A stretch of 18,123 nt of DNA, taken from the NCBI GenBank assembly GCA_046539045.1, contig JBKHHU010000054.1:1-18123 (forward strand). The letters run 5' to 3'. The stretch is from JBKHHU01 sp046539045. GTDB lineage: Bacteria; Planctomycetota; Phycisphaerae; SM23-33. Numbering within the stretch: the stretch's first letter is position 1; the number at the start of each line of letters is the position of its first letter. Of this stretch, positions 4,137 to 12,748 are shown in pieces. The notes below the pieces were generated by a model that had not been told where the DNA came from, ran no database searches, and was given only the letters and a program-made list of their open reading frames with translations. Position numbers and translations under genes: made by a program.

Positions 4137-6830
4137 ATGAGCAAGACCAGCAACGAAATCCGACGCGAGTTCATCGACTTCTTCAAGCAACGCGGCCACG
4201 AGTTCGTGCCGTCCAGCAGCATTCTGCCTGCCGACGACCCGACGCTGCTGTTTGCCAATGCGGGAATGAACCAGTTCAAGGACATCTTCCTCGGGCGCGA
4301 GACCCGCGAGTACACCCGGGCTGCCAATACGCAGAAGTGCGTCCGCGCCGGCGGGAAGCACAATGACCTGGAAGATGTCGGTACCGATACATACCACCAC
4401 ACCTTCTTCGAGATGCTGGGTAACTGGAGCTTCGGCGATTACTTCAAAAAGGAAGCGATCGACTGGGCCTGGGAACTGCTGACAGGGGTGTGGGGCCTGG
4501 AGCCTCAGCGCCTGCACGCGACGTACTTTGAGGGTGACCAGTCGGACGACCTTGCTCCGGACAATGAGGCTCGCGACCTGTGGCGACAGTACCTGCCCGA
4601 CGAGCGGATCCACACCGGCAACAAGAAAGACAACTTCTGGGAAATGGGCGACACCGGCCCGTGCGGCCCGTGCAGCGAGATCCACTACGACGCCACCGAC
4701 GACCTGTCCGGGGGGTCGCTGGTCAATAAGGACGATCCCAAGGTCATCGAAATCTGGAACCTCGTGTTCATGCAGTTCAACCGGGCCGCCGACGGGAAGC
4801 TCAGCCCGCTGCCCGCCCAGCACGTGGACACGGGAATGGGCTTCGAGCGGATCACCCGCATCCTGCAGGACCGGCAGAGCAACTACGGAACGGACCTGTT
4901 CATCCCGCTGCTGAAGGCGATCGAGGATATTTCCGGCTGCGAGTACGGCAAGGGCAGCGACGACCGCTATGACTCTGCCGACATGACAAACCAGGTCGAT
5001 ATCGCCTGCCGCGTCATCGCCGACCACGCCCGCACGCTGACCTTCGGCATCAGCGACGGGATCATCCCGAGCAACGAAGGACGCGGGTATGTGCTGCGGC
5101 GCATCCTCCGCCGGGCCTGCCGGTATGGACGGCAGTATCTGAACATCGACGGGGCCTTCCTCTACCGGCTCGTCGACGTCGTGATCGACGTCATGGGCGG
5201 TTTCTTCACCGACCTGAAGGGCCGGCGCGATTACGTCGTCGAGACGATCAGGGAAGAAGAGGAAGCGTTCAACAAGACGCTGGACCGGGGAATCGAGCTG
5301 TTTCAGCGACAGGCCGACGAACTCAAGCAGCAGGGCGAGGACGTCCTGCCCGGCGAGGTGGCCTTCGACCTGTACACGACGTACGGCTTCCCGGTCGATC
5401 TGACGCAGCTGATGGCCGAGGAAGTGGGCCTGAAGGTGGACGTGGAAGGCTACGATCACGCCATGGCCCGCCACCGGGAGCTGTCCAGCGGAGGCGAGCA
5501 GTTCACCGCAGCCGCCATCACCGGCCTGCCCGCCACGGACGCCGAATGCAAATACAACCCCCAGCCGATCGAGGCGACCGTCCTCGGATGGGTCGTGGGC
5601 GACAAGTTCATCCAGGACGGTGTTCTCAACAAGGGTGACGAAGCCGGTATCGTGCTGGACCGCACCAACTTCTACGGCGAGCAGGGCGGGCAGGTCGGCG
5701 ATGCCGGCGTGCTGCTGTTCGACGGCGGGCGATTTGCCGTCCGCGACACGCAACTGGCCGGCCAGTGCGTGCTGCACATGGGCGTTCTGGAAAGCGGTGA
5801 GCTCCATAGCGGGCAGAAGGTGACGACCGAAATCGACCCCGCCCGCTTCGATACGATGCGCAACCACACCTCCACGCACCTGCTGAACTGGGCGCTGCGG
5901 AAGGTCCTGGGCGATCATGTCAACCAGGCCGGCTCGGTCGTCGACCCGGAGAAGCTCCGGTTCGACTTCACGCACAACAAGGCCCTCACCGCCGAGCAGC
6001 AGGCCGAGATCGAGAAACTGGTGAACCAGCGCGTCCTGGAAGACCTGCCGGTCGGTGTGAACATCATCCCCCTGGCAGAGGCCCAGGAGATTGAGGGCGT
6101 CCGGGCGGTCTTCGGTGAAAAGTACCCCGATCCGGTCCGCGTCATCTCTATCGGTACCGAGAACCCGCAGGTAGACGCCAGCCAGGACACGCCGGTGGAA
6201 TTCTGCGGCGGGACGCACCTGCAGCGGACCTCCCAGGCGGGATTGTTCAAGATCATCGCCGAGGAGTCGGTCGCCAAGGGCGTTCGACGGATCACCGCCG
6301 TGACCGGCCGATCTGCCGTCGAGCAGGTTCAGGAGATGGATCGCGTGCTGCAGTCGACCAGCGCCGTTCTACGCGTTCCCGGCAGCGACATCCCGGAGCG
6401 CGTCGAGGCGATGCAGAAGGAGATCAAGAAGCTCCGCAAGCGACCCGCCGCCCCGGCTGCCGGTGCCAATGAGATGCAGCCGGTAGCGGAGATGGAAACG
6501 GAGCAGGGCAAGGTCATTGTCGCCCGGTTCCCTGCCGCCGACGCCAACGCGATGCGCAATCTCTGCGATCGTCAGCGTCAGAAAGGCACGGCGGCGATGT
6601 TCGTCGGTGCCACCGATGGGCAGAAGGTCATGCTCATCGCGATGGTCAACGACGAGATGGTCAAGCAGGCCTCGCTGAAGGCGGGCGACTGGGTCAAGCA
6701 GGTGGCGCCGGTGGTTGGCGGTGGCGGTGGAGGCAAACCGACCATGGCCCAGGCCGGTGGAAAGCAGCCGGAGAAACTGGACGAAGCGCTTCAGGCAGCC
6801 GCCGACTTTGTTCGAGACAAACTCGCCTGA
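4137..6830 (+). CDS. alaS: Alanyl-tRNA synthetase
   Basis: This 897-residue cytoplasmic class II synthetase charges tRNA-Ala. The N-terminal catalytic domain starts with IRREFIDFFKQRGHEFVPSS and includes the conserved NTQKCVRAGGKHNDLEDVG stretch. The editing domain, which clears mischarged Ser or Gly, has its zinc site as HTSTH (His577, His581) and CGGTH (Cys690, His694), all intact. The C-terminal domain ends in a glycine-rich turn and a KLDEALQAAADFVRDKL helix, as in the family. Length is close to the usual 870-900. The ATG at 4137 is preferred over a GTG at 4086, because GGAG and GAGGGA lie directly before it and the protein then starts MSKTSNEIR, aligned with other AlaRS. It has its own promoter and terminator. 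Confidence 0.98.
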   Translation: MSKTSNEIRREFIDFFKQRGHEFVPSSSILPADDPTLLFANAGMNQFKDIFLGRETREYTRAANTQKCVRAGGKHNDLEDVGTDTYHHTFFEMLGNWSFGDYFKKEAIDWAWELLTGVWGLEPQRLHATYFEGDQSDDLAPDNEARDLWRQYLPDERIHTGNKKDNFWEMGDTGPCGPCSEIHYDATDDLSGGSLVNKDDPKVIEIWNLVFMQFNRAADGKLSPLPAQHVDTGMGFERITRILQDRQSNYGTDLFIPLLKAIEDISGCEYGKGSDDRYDSADMTNQVDIACRVIADHARTLTFGISDGIIPSNEGRGYVLRRILRRACRYGRQYLNIDGAFLYRLVDVVIDVMGGFFTDLKGRRDYVVETIREEEEAFNKTLDRGIELFQRQADELKQQGEDVLPGEVAFDLYTTYGFPVDLTQLMAEEVGLKVDVEGYDHAMARHRELSSGGEQFTAAAITGLPATDAECKYNPQPIEATVLGWVVGDKFIQDGVLNKGDEAGIVLDRTNFYGEQGGQVGDAGVLLFDGGRFAVRDTQLAGQCVLHMGVLESGELHSGQKVTTEIDPARFDTMRNHTSTHLLNWALRKVLGDHVNQAGSVVDPEKLRFDFTHNKALTAEQQAEIEKLVNQRVLEDLPVGVNIIPLAEAQEIEGVRAVFGEKYPDPVRVISIGTENPQVDASQDTPVEFCGGTHLQRTSQAGLFKIIAEESVAKGVRRITAVTGRSAVEQVQEMDRVLQSTSAVLRVPGSDIPERVEAMQKEIKKLRKRPAAPAAGANEMQPVAEMETEQGKVIVARFPAADANAMRNLCDRQRQKGTAAMFVGATDGQKVMLIAMVNDEMVKQASLKAGDWVKQVAPVVGGGGGGKPTMAQAGGKQPEKLDEALQAAADFVRDKLA

Positions 6831-6898
6831 ACTGTTATGAGGTAAGTACCTGACCGGACACTGGAAGATGGTGTCTGCCTGAGCGGAGGTCTGTTGCG

Positions 6899-6921
6899 GG
6901 CCCCTCCGGCAGGGCCTTTTT
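6899..6921 (+). terminator. Intrinsic terminator after alaS
   Basis: GGCCC and GGGCC enclose a short loop and are followed at once by five T residues (6917-6921). It lies 68 bases after the alaS stop and just before the next promoter. Confidence 0.7.
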
Positions 6922-6923
6922 CC

Positions 6924-6952
6924 TTGACAATCCCGGGGCAGGTTTCTAGTTT
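6924..6952 (+). promoter_or_regulatory. Promoter of the rpmF-plsX-fab operon
   Basis: A consensus -35 box TTGACA (6924-6929) is followed after 17 bases by TAGTTT (6947-6952), a weaker -10. Transcription would start near 6959, about 75 bases before rpmF. It begins two bases after the alaS terminator T run. Confidence 0.6.
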
Positions 6953-6959
6953 TCGACGA

Positions 6960-7010
6960 AATCCGGGCCGGGCGTTCGGTGTCGGATCGTACGGACGGAT
7001 TGTTTTTTTT
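6960..7010 (+). promoter_or_regulatory. Possible attenuator in the rpmF leader
   Basis: AATCCG (6960-6965), at the predicted 5' end of the transcript, is the exact complement of CGGATT (6996-7001). One base later comes a run of eight T (7003-7010). A competing CGGAT at 6983-6987 could pair with the same 5' bases. The layout resembles a terminator with an alternative fold, but the six-pair stem encloses 30 bases and may be weak. Confidence 0.35.
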
Positions 7011-7033
7011 GACGCATCACAGGATAGAGAGAC

Positions 7034-7216
7034 ATGGTACCCAAACAGAAGATCAGCCGGGCCAGAACGCGGAGTCGTCGGGCCCATCATGCAAAACGGG
7101 CAGCGAATTACACCGATTGCCCCCGTTGCGATCAGCCCAAGCTCCCCCACGCTGCCTGCGAGAACTGCGGTTTCGTAAGGCCGGGCCTGAGCATCAAGGT
7201 GTCAGAGGAGAGCTAA
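7034..7216 (+). CDS. rpmF: 50S ribosomal protein L32 (zinc-finger form)
   Basis: This is a 60-residue basic protein of the large ribosomal subunit. The N-terminus MVPKQKISRARTRSRRAHH is the typical L32 start. Four cysteines in two pairs, CPRC (Cys29, Cys32) and CENC (Cys42, Cys45), make this the zinc-binding version rather than the Cys-free form used under zinc shortage. AGGA lies about nine bases before the ATG. The gene leads the fatty-acid operon, a widespread arrangement, and its stop is three bases before plsX. Confidence 0.97.
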   Translation: MVPKQKISRARTRSRRAHHAKRAANYTDCPRCDQPKLPHAACENCGFVRPGLSIKVSEES

Positions 7217-7219
7217 CCC

Positions 7220-8212
7220 ATGCGCATCGGCATCGATGCGATGGGCGGCGACAACGCCCCGACCGAAGAGGTACGCGGAGCCCTGGCTGCTCGTGAATTG
7301 CTGAACGATGGCGATCGGATCGTCCTTGTCGGCGATCAGGGGCGAATCGAGGCAGAACTGCGCACCTCCGATGGGTGGGACGAGTTCATCACGATCGCCC
7401 ACGCACCCGAACAAATCGACATGGACGAAAAGCCCGTCGAGGCGCTGCGCGCCAAGCCGGACAGCTCCCTGAACGTGCTGATGCAGATGCACAAACGGGG
7501 CGAGGTCGACGCGGTGATCTCCTCGGGCAACACCGGCGCGACGGTGGCCGCGGCGCAGATGCGCTTGCGCAGGCTCCGCGGTGTGCATCGGCCCGGGATC
7601 GCGATCATCACCCCGACCACAAACGGACCGGTGGCACTCAGTGACGTCGGCGCCAATATCCTCTGCAAACCGCAGCACCTGCATCAGTATGCCGTGATGT
7701 CGTCGATCTATGTGCAGGTCGTTGCCGGGATCAGCAATCCCCGCGTCGGGCTGCTCAGCGTCGGCGAGGAAGACGCCAAGGGCAATGAACTGGTCAAGGA
7801 ATCGCGCCAGCTGATGAAGAATGACGAGAATCTCAACTTCATCGGCAATCTCGAGGGCAGAGACCTGTTCCGGGGCGTCTGCGACGTGCTCGTCTGTGAC
7901 GGGTTCGTCGGGAATGTCATCCTGAAGCTGATGGAAGGCATGGCCGGTAGTGTGGTCAAGGCGATCCTGAAGGAACTGATCAGCCACATGCCGCAGAATG
8001 TTGACAAGATCATGGCCGCTACGGGTTCGTTGATCAGCAAGTACGATTTCAACGAATACGGCGGCGCTCCCCTGCTGGGTGTGGACGGGATCTGCATCAT
8101 CTGTCATGGTGCGACCGACCAGACCGGCATCAAGAATGCGGTGCGGTCCGCTTACGAGTTGATCGATCAGAACATGAACGACCGCATCAGTAACCTACTC
8201 TTGCAGTCTTGA
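7220..8212 (+). CDS. plsX: Phosphate acyltransferase PlsX
   Basis: PlsX transfers acyl chains from acyl-ACP to inorganic phosphate, making acyl-phosphate for PlsY and so linking fatty-acid and phospholipid synthesis at the inner face of the membrane. The 330-residue protein has the family start MRIGIDAMGGDNAP. It also has the SGNTGATVAAA loop, VGLLSVGEEDAKGN, VCDGFVGNVILKLMEG and the C-terminal EYGGAPLLGVDG. The ribosome binding site AGAGGAG (7204-7210) is inside the end of rpmF, so the two are probably translationally coupled. It sits eleven bases before fabH, the usual neighbour. Confidence 0.97.
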   Translation: MRIGIDAMGGDNAPTEEVRGALAARELLNDGDRIVLVGDQGRIEAELRTSDGWDEFITIAHAPEQIDMDEKPVEALRAKPDSSLNVLMQMHKRGEVDAVISSGNTGATVAAAQMRLRRLRGVHRPGIAIITPTTNGPVALSDVGANILCKPQHLHQYAVMSSIYVQVVAGISNPRVGLLSVGEEDAKGNELVKESRQLMKNDENLNFIGNLEGRDLFRGVCDVLVCDGFVGNVILKLMEGMAGSVVKAILKELISHMPQNVDKIMAATGSLISKYDFNEYGGAPLLGVDGICIICHGATDQTGIKNAVRSAYELIDQNMNDRISNLLLQS

Positions 8213-8223
8213 AGAGGCCTAGA

Positions 8224-9216
8224 ATGACCAAGCCCGTTCGTGCCGCGATTGCCGGTCTGGGATCGGCCGTTCCGGAAAAGGTCCTGACCAACTTCGATCT
8301 GGAGAAGATGGTCGATACCTCGGATAAATGGATCACCCAGCGCACCGGGATCAAGCAGCGCCATGTTGTCTCCGCAGGAGAGAGCACCGCGACGATCGCC
8401 TCTGAGGCGGCCCGCAAAGCGTTGGAAGACGCCGGATGCGAAGGGAAGGATCTGGACCTGATCATCCTGGCGACGATCTCCCCGGAGATGACCTGCCCGT
8501 CCACCGCCTGTTTCGTGCAGGAGGCTCTCGAAGCGACCGACGTCCCCTGTTTCGATATCTCCGCTGCCTGCAGCGGATGGCTGTATGGGCTGACGATCGG
8601 TTCGCAGTTCATCGAAACCGGCAAGTACAAGCGGGTGCTGGTGATCGGTGCCGAGGCGCTGACGCGGTTCACCGACTTCACCGATCGCACCAGCTGCATC
8701 CTCTTCGGTGACGGGGCAGGGGCAGCCGTGCTGCAAGCCACCGAAGATGACAGCAGGGGAATCATCCACACGGTCCTGCATGCCAATGGCGGCGGATGGG
8801 ATTTCATCCACACCCCTGCCGGAGGCGCCCGCAAGCCGGCCAGTCACGAGACGGTCGACGCCCGCGAGCATTTCCTCCGCATGAAAGGCCGGGACGTGTA
8901 CAAGTTCGCGGTCGAGAAGATGCAGTGGCTGCTGGGCAACTGTCTGGAAGAAACGGGCCTGACCGTCGAGGACGTTGATCTGGTCGTCCCGCACCAGGTC
9001 AACACGCGGATCATCAAGTCCGCGACCTCCAAGTTCAACTTCCCGTTGGACAAGGTGTACATGAATATCGACCGGCTCGGCAACACGTCGGCGGCATCGA
9101 TTCCGCTGGCACTGGACGAAGCGGTCAAGGCAGGGAAGATCCAGGAAGGGTCGAACGTAATCTTCGTCGCATTCGGCGCAGGGCTGACCTGGGCCGGTGC
9201 GGTCGTCAAGTTCTAA
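8224..9216 (+). CDS. fabH: 3-oxoacyl-ACP synthase III (KAS III)
   Basis: FabH starts fatty-acid synthesis by condensing a short acyl-CoA, usually acetyl-CoA, with malonyl-ACP. The 330-residue protein carries the full thiolase-fold triad: Cys116 in ISAACSGWLYG, His257 in VVPHQVN and Asn287 in LGNTSAAS. The DTSDKWITQRTGI segment near residue 31 and the FGDGAGAAVL loop near 161 are also typical. The ATG at 8224 is chosen because GAAGAGG (8211-8217) sits six bases upstream; a TTG at 8209 overlaps the plsX stop and has no such site. It is the third gene of the operon. Confidence 0.97.
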   Translation: MTKPVRAAIAGLGSAVPEKVLTNFDLEKMVDTSDKWITQRTGIKQRHVVSAGESTATIASEAARKALEDAGCEGKDLDLIILATISPEMTCPSTACFVQEALEATDVPCFDISAACSGWLYGLTIGSQFIETGKYKRVLVIGAEALTRFTDFTDRTSCILFGDGAGAAVLQATEDDSRGIIHTVLHANGGGWDFIHTPAGGARKPASHETVDAREHFLRMKGRDVYKFAVEKMQWLLGNCLEETGLTVEDVDLVVPHQVNTRIIKSATSKFNFPLDKVYMNIDRLGNTSAASIPLALDEAVKAGKIQEGSNVIFVAFGAGLTWAGAVVKF

Positions 9217-9225
9217 AGCAAACAC

Positions 9226-9231
9226 GGAAGG
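9226..9231 (+). promoter_or_regulatory. Ribosome binding site that decides the fabD start
   Basis: GGAAGG lies one base before an ATG at 9233 but ten bases before the ATG at 9242. Only the second spacing works, and it gives the standard MATAFLFPGQG start. Confidence 0.6.
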
Positions 9232-9241
9232 CATGCACGCT

Positions 9242-10180
9242 ATGGCTACCGCTTTTCTGTTCCCCGGACAGGGCGCCCAGCAGGTGGGAATGGGCAAGGA
9301 TCTCCTCGAGCAGTATCCCCAGGCCCAAACCCTGTTTGATCAGGCAGAGCAGGCCACCGGGCTGGAGCTGAAGAGGCTCTGCTTCGAAGGACCCATGGAC
9401 CAGCTGAGTCGCACCGACGTGGCCCAACCGGCGATCTTCACCGTCTCCGCGGCGATGCTGGCTGTCATGCAGGAGAAAACCGGCGGGCAGATCAAGCCTG
9501 ACTTCCTTGCCGGGCTGAGCCTCGGTGAATATACCGCACTCTACGCTGCCGACTGCCTCGACTTCGTCGACATGGTCAAACTGGTGGCCAAGCGCGGCGA
9601 ACTGATGCAGCAGGCGGCAGAGGAGCATCCCAGCGGGATGGTCGCGGTGATCGGGCTGGACGAAGAAGCCGCGCAGAAGCTCTGCGACGCCGCTGCCGAA
9701 GGCCAGACGCTGAGTTGTGCCAATTTCAACTGCCCCGGGCAGATCGTGCTTTCCGGCGAGAACGAAGCCTGCCGACGGGCGGCAGAGAAGGCCGAGGACT
9801 TCGGCGCCCGCGGGGCGACGGTCCTCAAGGTGGCAGGGGCGTTCCACAGCGAGATCATGGCCGGGGCGGCAGAGAAGTTCGCCGACGCGTTGAACGACGT
9901 CAACTTCCGCGATCCGAAGGTGCCTGTCATCGCCAACGTGGACGCTGGTGCTTACGAGTCGGCCGATCGGATCCCCGGGAAGCTCGTCGCCCAGTTGACC
10001 GGTGCGGTCCGCTGGCAGCAGTCGATGGAGAAGCTGCTGACCGACGGGGCGGACAAATTTTACGAGATCGGCCCGGGCAGAGTGCTGGCAGGGCTGATGA
10101 AGCGGATTCAGCGCCGCACCGATTTTACGAGCGTAAATTCGGCCGCTGCCGTTGAAAAGCTTGCCACGGAAGACAAATAA
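9242..10180 (+). CDS. fabD: Malonyl-CoA:ACP transacylase
   Basis: FabD moves malonyl groups from CoA to acyl carrier protein, supplying the extender unit for FabH and FabF. The 312-residue protein has the N-terminal FLFPGQGAQQVGMG loop that forms the oxyanion hole. The catalytic Ser93 is in GLSLGEYTAL, Arg118 in AKRGELMQ binds the malonyl carboxylate, and the catalytic His202 is in VAGAFHSEIM. Length is normal. It follows fabH with 25 bases between them and precedes fabG by 65 bases; that gap holds a weak CCGGG/CCCGG hairpin with no T run and no clear promoter. Confidence 0.97.
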   Translation: MATAFLFPGQGAQQVGMGKDLLEQYPQAQTLFDQAEQATGLELKRLCFEGPMDQLSRTDVAQPAIFTVSAAMLAVMQEKTGGQIKPDFLAGLSLGEYTALYAADCLDFVDMVKLVAKRGELMQQAAEEHPSGMVAVIGLDEEAAQKLCDAAAEGQTLSCANFNCPGQIVLSGENEACRRAAEKAEDFGARGATVLKVAGAFHSEIMAGAAEKFADALNDVNFRDPKVPVIANVDAGAYESADRIPGKLVAQLTGAVRWQQSMEKLLTDGADKFYEIGPGRVLAGLMKRIQRRTDFTSVNSAAAVEKLATEDK

Positions 10181-10245
10181 GGGTATATCCCCTCCCCCGG
10201 GTTTCATTTCCCGGACGGATTCAATGGATTGGAAAGAGGAAACCG

Positions 10246-10986
10246 ATGGTTGACAACAACAAAGTTGCGATTGTAACCGGAGCCGGGCGCGGTATCGGGC
10301 GTGAGATTGCCCGCGTGCTCCTGGCAGACGGGATGACGGTGGTTGCCGTCGATCTGCAGGAAGACCTGCTCAACGAGCTGCCCGAAGCGCTGGGAAATCC
10401 GGGCGACAAGCTCGATTGCCGCAAGCTGAACGTTACCGACAGTGACGGCTGGGATGAACTGGTCGAGGACGTTTCGGAGAAGCACGGCAGCATCGACGTG
10501 CTGGTCAACAACGCAGGCATCACCCGCGACAACCTGCTGATGCGGATCAGTGACGAGGACTGGGACCTGGTGCTGAGCGTGAACCTGAAAAGCGCATTCC
10601 TGGGTACCCGGGCCGTGTCGCGGTACATGGTCCGCCAGCGCAGCGGATCGATCATCAACATGGCCAGCTATTCCGGAGTCGAAGGCAATCGCGGTCAGGC
10701 CAATTACTCTGCCTCCAAGGCGGGGCTGCTGGGCTTGACGAAGACCACGGCCAAGGAGTTCGCCAAGAAGAACATCCGCTGCAATGCGATCGCTCCGGGC
10801 TTCATCCAGACGGACATGACCGACGCGCTGCCGGAGATGGCCAAGAAGATGGCGCTGGACCAGATTCCGATGAATCGGATGGGCCAGCCGGAAGACATCG
10901 CCAACGCGGTGGCATTCCTCGCCGGAGACAGATCCGGGTACGTCACCGGACAGTGCCTCAGCGTTGACGGTGGGATGCATACCTGA
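10246..10986 (+). CDS. fabG: 3-oxoacyl-ACP reductase
   Basis: FabG reduces beta-ketoacyl-ACP with NADPH, the first reduction of each elongation cycle. The 246-residue short-chain dehydrogenase has the cofactor motif TGAGRGIG (11-18), NNAG (88-91), the active-site Asn113, and the Ser141, Tyr154, Lys158 catalytic set in YSASK. The C-terminal half has the standard PGFIQTDMT segment, and the protein ends near SVDGGMHT. AAGAGGA is five bases before the ATG. Context between fabD and acpP makes the fatty-acid role, rather than another short-chain dehydrogenase function, very likely. Confidence 0.96.
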   Translation: MVDNNKVAIVTGAGRGIGREIARVLLADGMTVVAVDLQEDLLNELPEALGNPGDKLDCRKLNVTDSDGWDELVEDVSEKHGSIDVLVNNAGITRDNLLMRISDEDWDLVLSVNLKSAFLGTRAVSRYMVRQRSGSIINMASYSGVEGNRGQANYSASKAGLLGLTKTTAKEFAKKNIRCNAIAPGFIQTDMTDALPEMAKKMALDQIPMNRMGQPEDIANAVAFLAGDRSGYVTGQCLSVDGGMHT

Positions 10987-10998
10987 GAGAAAATGAAC

Positions 10999-11032
10999 CC
11001 GCCGGGGTTGCAGGATGGTCTTGCAAGGGCGG
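10999..11032 (+). other. Two-part hairpin between fabG and acpP
   Basis: CCGCC (10999-11003) pairs with GGCGG (11028-11032), and inside it TTGCA (11008-11012) pairs with TGCAA (11022-11026). No T run follows, so it is not a clean terminator. It overlaps the -35 box of the acpP promoter and could be an operator or an mRNA processing or stability element. Confidence 0.3.
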
Positions 11033-11049
11033 AGACGTAACGCTATAGT
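11021..11049 (+). promoter_or_regulatory. Internal promoter for acpP-fabF
   Basis: TTGCAA (11021-11026) and TATAGT (11044-11049) are 17 bases apart. Transcription would start near 11056, about 57 bases before the acpP start. An extra promoter fits the high demand for acyl carrier protein. Confidence 0.65.
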
Positions 11050-11099
11050 ACCGCGACCTACGCGGTAAAGTACGAAAACCAACCGAAGCTTAAACCCAT

Positions 11100-11105
11100 G
11101 GAGGA
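11100..11105 (+). promoter_or_regulatory. Strong ribosome binding site that fixes a GTG start for acpP
   Basis: GGAGGA ends seven bases before GTG 11113. It overlaps the in-frame ATG at 11098, so that ATG is very unlikely to be the start. Confidence 0.75.
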
Positions 11106-11112
11106 CACGACA

Positions 11113-11352
11113 GTGCCCGACGACATCGAAGCCAAAGTCATAGACATCGTTGCTGATCAGATGGGCGTAGACAAGAGCGAGATCACTCGCGAGACGTCCT
11201 TCGTCAACGATCTGAACGCCGACAGCCTGGACACCGTGGAACTGGTCATGGAATTCGAGGACGAGTTCGAACTGAGCATTCCCGACGAAGAAGCCGAAAA
11301 GATCCAGACCGTTGGTCAGGCAATCGACCACATTAAAGAGCACAGCAAGTAA
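11113..11352 (+). CDS. acpP: Acyl carrier protein
   Basis: This 79-residue acidic protein carries growing acyl chains on a 4'-phosphopantetheine arm attached to Ser38 in the motif NADSLDTVELVMEFED. Helix I (IEAKVIDIVADQMGV) and the C-terminal VGQAIDHIKEH helix are typical. The start is GTG at 11113, judged by the GGAGGA site and by length; an ATG five codons upstream is inside that site. It lies 126 bases after fabG with its own promoter, and 23 bases before fabF. Confidence 0.97.
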   Translation: MPDDIEAKVIDIVADQMGVDKSEITRETSFVNDLNADSLDTVELVMEFEDEFELSIPDEEAEKIQTVGQAIDHIKEHSK

Positions 11353-11375
11353 GTCCCAAATTAGGACGAGTCTTG

Positions 11376-12626
11376 ATGGCTAAGCGCCGAGTAGTAGTAA
11401 CAGGTCTCGGAACGGTCAACCCGGTTGGCAATTCCGTGAAGGAATACTGGGACGGACTGATGAATGGGCGCAGCGGGATCGGCCCGATCACGAAGTTCGA
11501 CGTTTCGGAGTTTCCTTCAAAGATTGGCGGGCAGCTCAACGATTGGGCCGGCCCGCAGGATCCGGTCGATCCGCGCGAGGCCAAGCGGATGGATCCGTTT
11601 ACCCAGTACGCCGTCGGTGCCTCGCTGGAGGCACTGCAGGACGCGGGTGTCGATCCGAGCCCGGAAGATCGGGATCGGTGCGGAGTGGTTGTCGGCACCG
11701 GGATCGGCGGGTTGCTGGAACTTCAGCAGCAGCACGTTCGCATGCTGGAAAAGGGCGTGCGTCGGATCAGTCCTTTCACGGTTCCGAAGATGATGGGCAA
11801 TGCAGCTGCCGGTACGATTTCGATCCTCGCCGGCTTCCGCGGCCCGAGCTTTTCGGTGCAGACGGCCTGTGCGTCGGCGGCGAATTCCATCGGCGATGCG
11901 TTGCGTTTGGTCCAGAACGACGAAGCCGACCTGGTCATCGGCGGCGGAGCGGAAGCGGCTCTCACCGAGATCGGGCTGGGCAGCTTCTGTGCCCTCAAGG
12001 GTCTCTCGACCCGCAATGACGACCCCGAGCATGCCTCCAGGCCGTGGGATAAGGACCGCGACGGGTTCCTGCTTTCCGAAGGGGCCGGCGTGATCATCCT
12101 CGAGAGCCTGGAGCGTGCCAAAGCCCGTGGAGCAAAGATCTACGGCGAGATCACCGGGTTCGGCATGAGTTGTGATGCACACCACATCACCGCTCCGGAG
12201 CCCGATGGTGCCGGGGCGAAACTGGCCATGCTGCACTCGGTCAAGGATGCGGGCATCAACCCCGAAGACGTTGATTACATCAACGCCCACGGCACCAGCA
12301 CGGTGCTGGGCGACGTCGGCGAGGTGCGGGCCATCAAGGCAGCCTTCGGTGACCACGCCAGGAACGGGCTGCTCGTTTCCTCCACCAAGAGTGCGACAGG
12401 GCACCTGCTGGGCGCCTCCGGCGGGGTCGAGGTTATCGCCTGTCTCAAGGCGCTGGAAACCGGGGTGCTCCCGGCTACTCTGAACCTTGAGAACCCCGAC
12501 GACGAGTGCGATCTGGATTTCATCCCCAATACGCCTCGCGAGAAGCAGGTGGACTACGCCCTGTCCAACAGCTTCGGTTTCGGCGGCCACAATGCCTGCG
12601 TGATCATGAAACGGTTCACCGGTTGA
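11376..12626 (+). CDS. fabF: 3-oxoacyl-ACP synthase II (KAS II)
   Basis: FabF condenses malonyl-ACP with acyl-ACP in each elongation round. The 416-residue protein has the KAS I/II catalytic set: Cys165 in VQTACASAAN, His305 in NAHGTST, and Lys338 and His343 in STKSATGHLLGASGG. The C-terminal SNSFGFGGHNA gating loop is present. It is called FabF rather than FabB because of its position after acpP and its overall match, though the two are close relatives. AGGA lies nine bases before the ATG. It closes the operon at a strong terminator. Confidence 0.96.
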   Translation: MAKRRVVVTGLGTVNPVGNSVKEYWDGLMNGRSGIGPITKFDVSEFPSKIGGQLNDWAGPQDPVDPREAKRMDPFTQYAVGASLEALQDAGVDPSPEDRDRCGVVVGTGIGGLLELQQQHVRMLEKGVRRISPFTVPKMMGNAAAGTISILAGFRGPSFSVQTACASAANSIGDALRLVQNDEADLVIGGGAEAALTEIGLGSFCALKGLSTRNDDPEHASRPWDKDRDGFLLSEGAGVIILESLERAKARGAKIYGEITGFGMSCDAHHITAPEPDGAGAKLAMLHSVKDAGINPEDVDYINAHGTSTVLGDVGEVRAIKAAFGDHARNGLLVSSTKSATGHLLGASGGVEVIACLKALETGVLPATLNLENPDDECDLDFIPNTPREKQVDYALSNSFGFGGHNACVIMKRFTG

Positions 12627-12653
12627 CCGGCAGCCGAGAATAGGACGAACCCC

Positions 12654-12683
12654 AAAAAAGCCCCGGGTCTCCGGGGCTTTTTT
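12654..12683. terminator. Bidirectional terminator between fabF and ispD
   Basis: GCCCCGG (12660-12666) and CCGGGGC (12671-12677) enclose a GTCT loop. The stem is flanked by six A on the left and six T on the right. It ends the + strand fatty-acid operon and, read in reverse, the minus-strand gene ispD. Confidence 0.93.
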
Positions 12684-12748
12684 CATGGAAACGGTTCCCG
12701 TGAAACCAGATGAACGGGCGGCGCGAGGGGCGGTTGCCTCCGGCGGTT

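Noticed and set aside
4110..6218. A 702-residue open frame on the minus strand under alaS
   Set aside because: It is the antisense shadow of a certain GC-rich gene, has no recognisable domain and no ribosome site, and its composition follows alaS codon positions.
10197..10214. Hairpin CCGGG/CCCGG between fabD and fabG
   Set aside because: Five pairs round an eight-base loop with no T run; too weak to call a terminator or a regulatory element.
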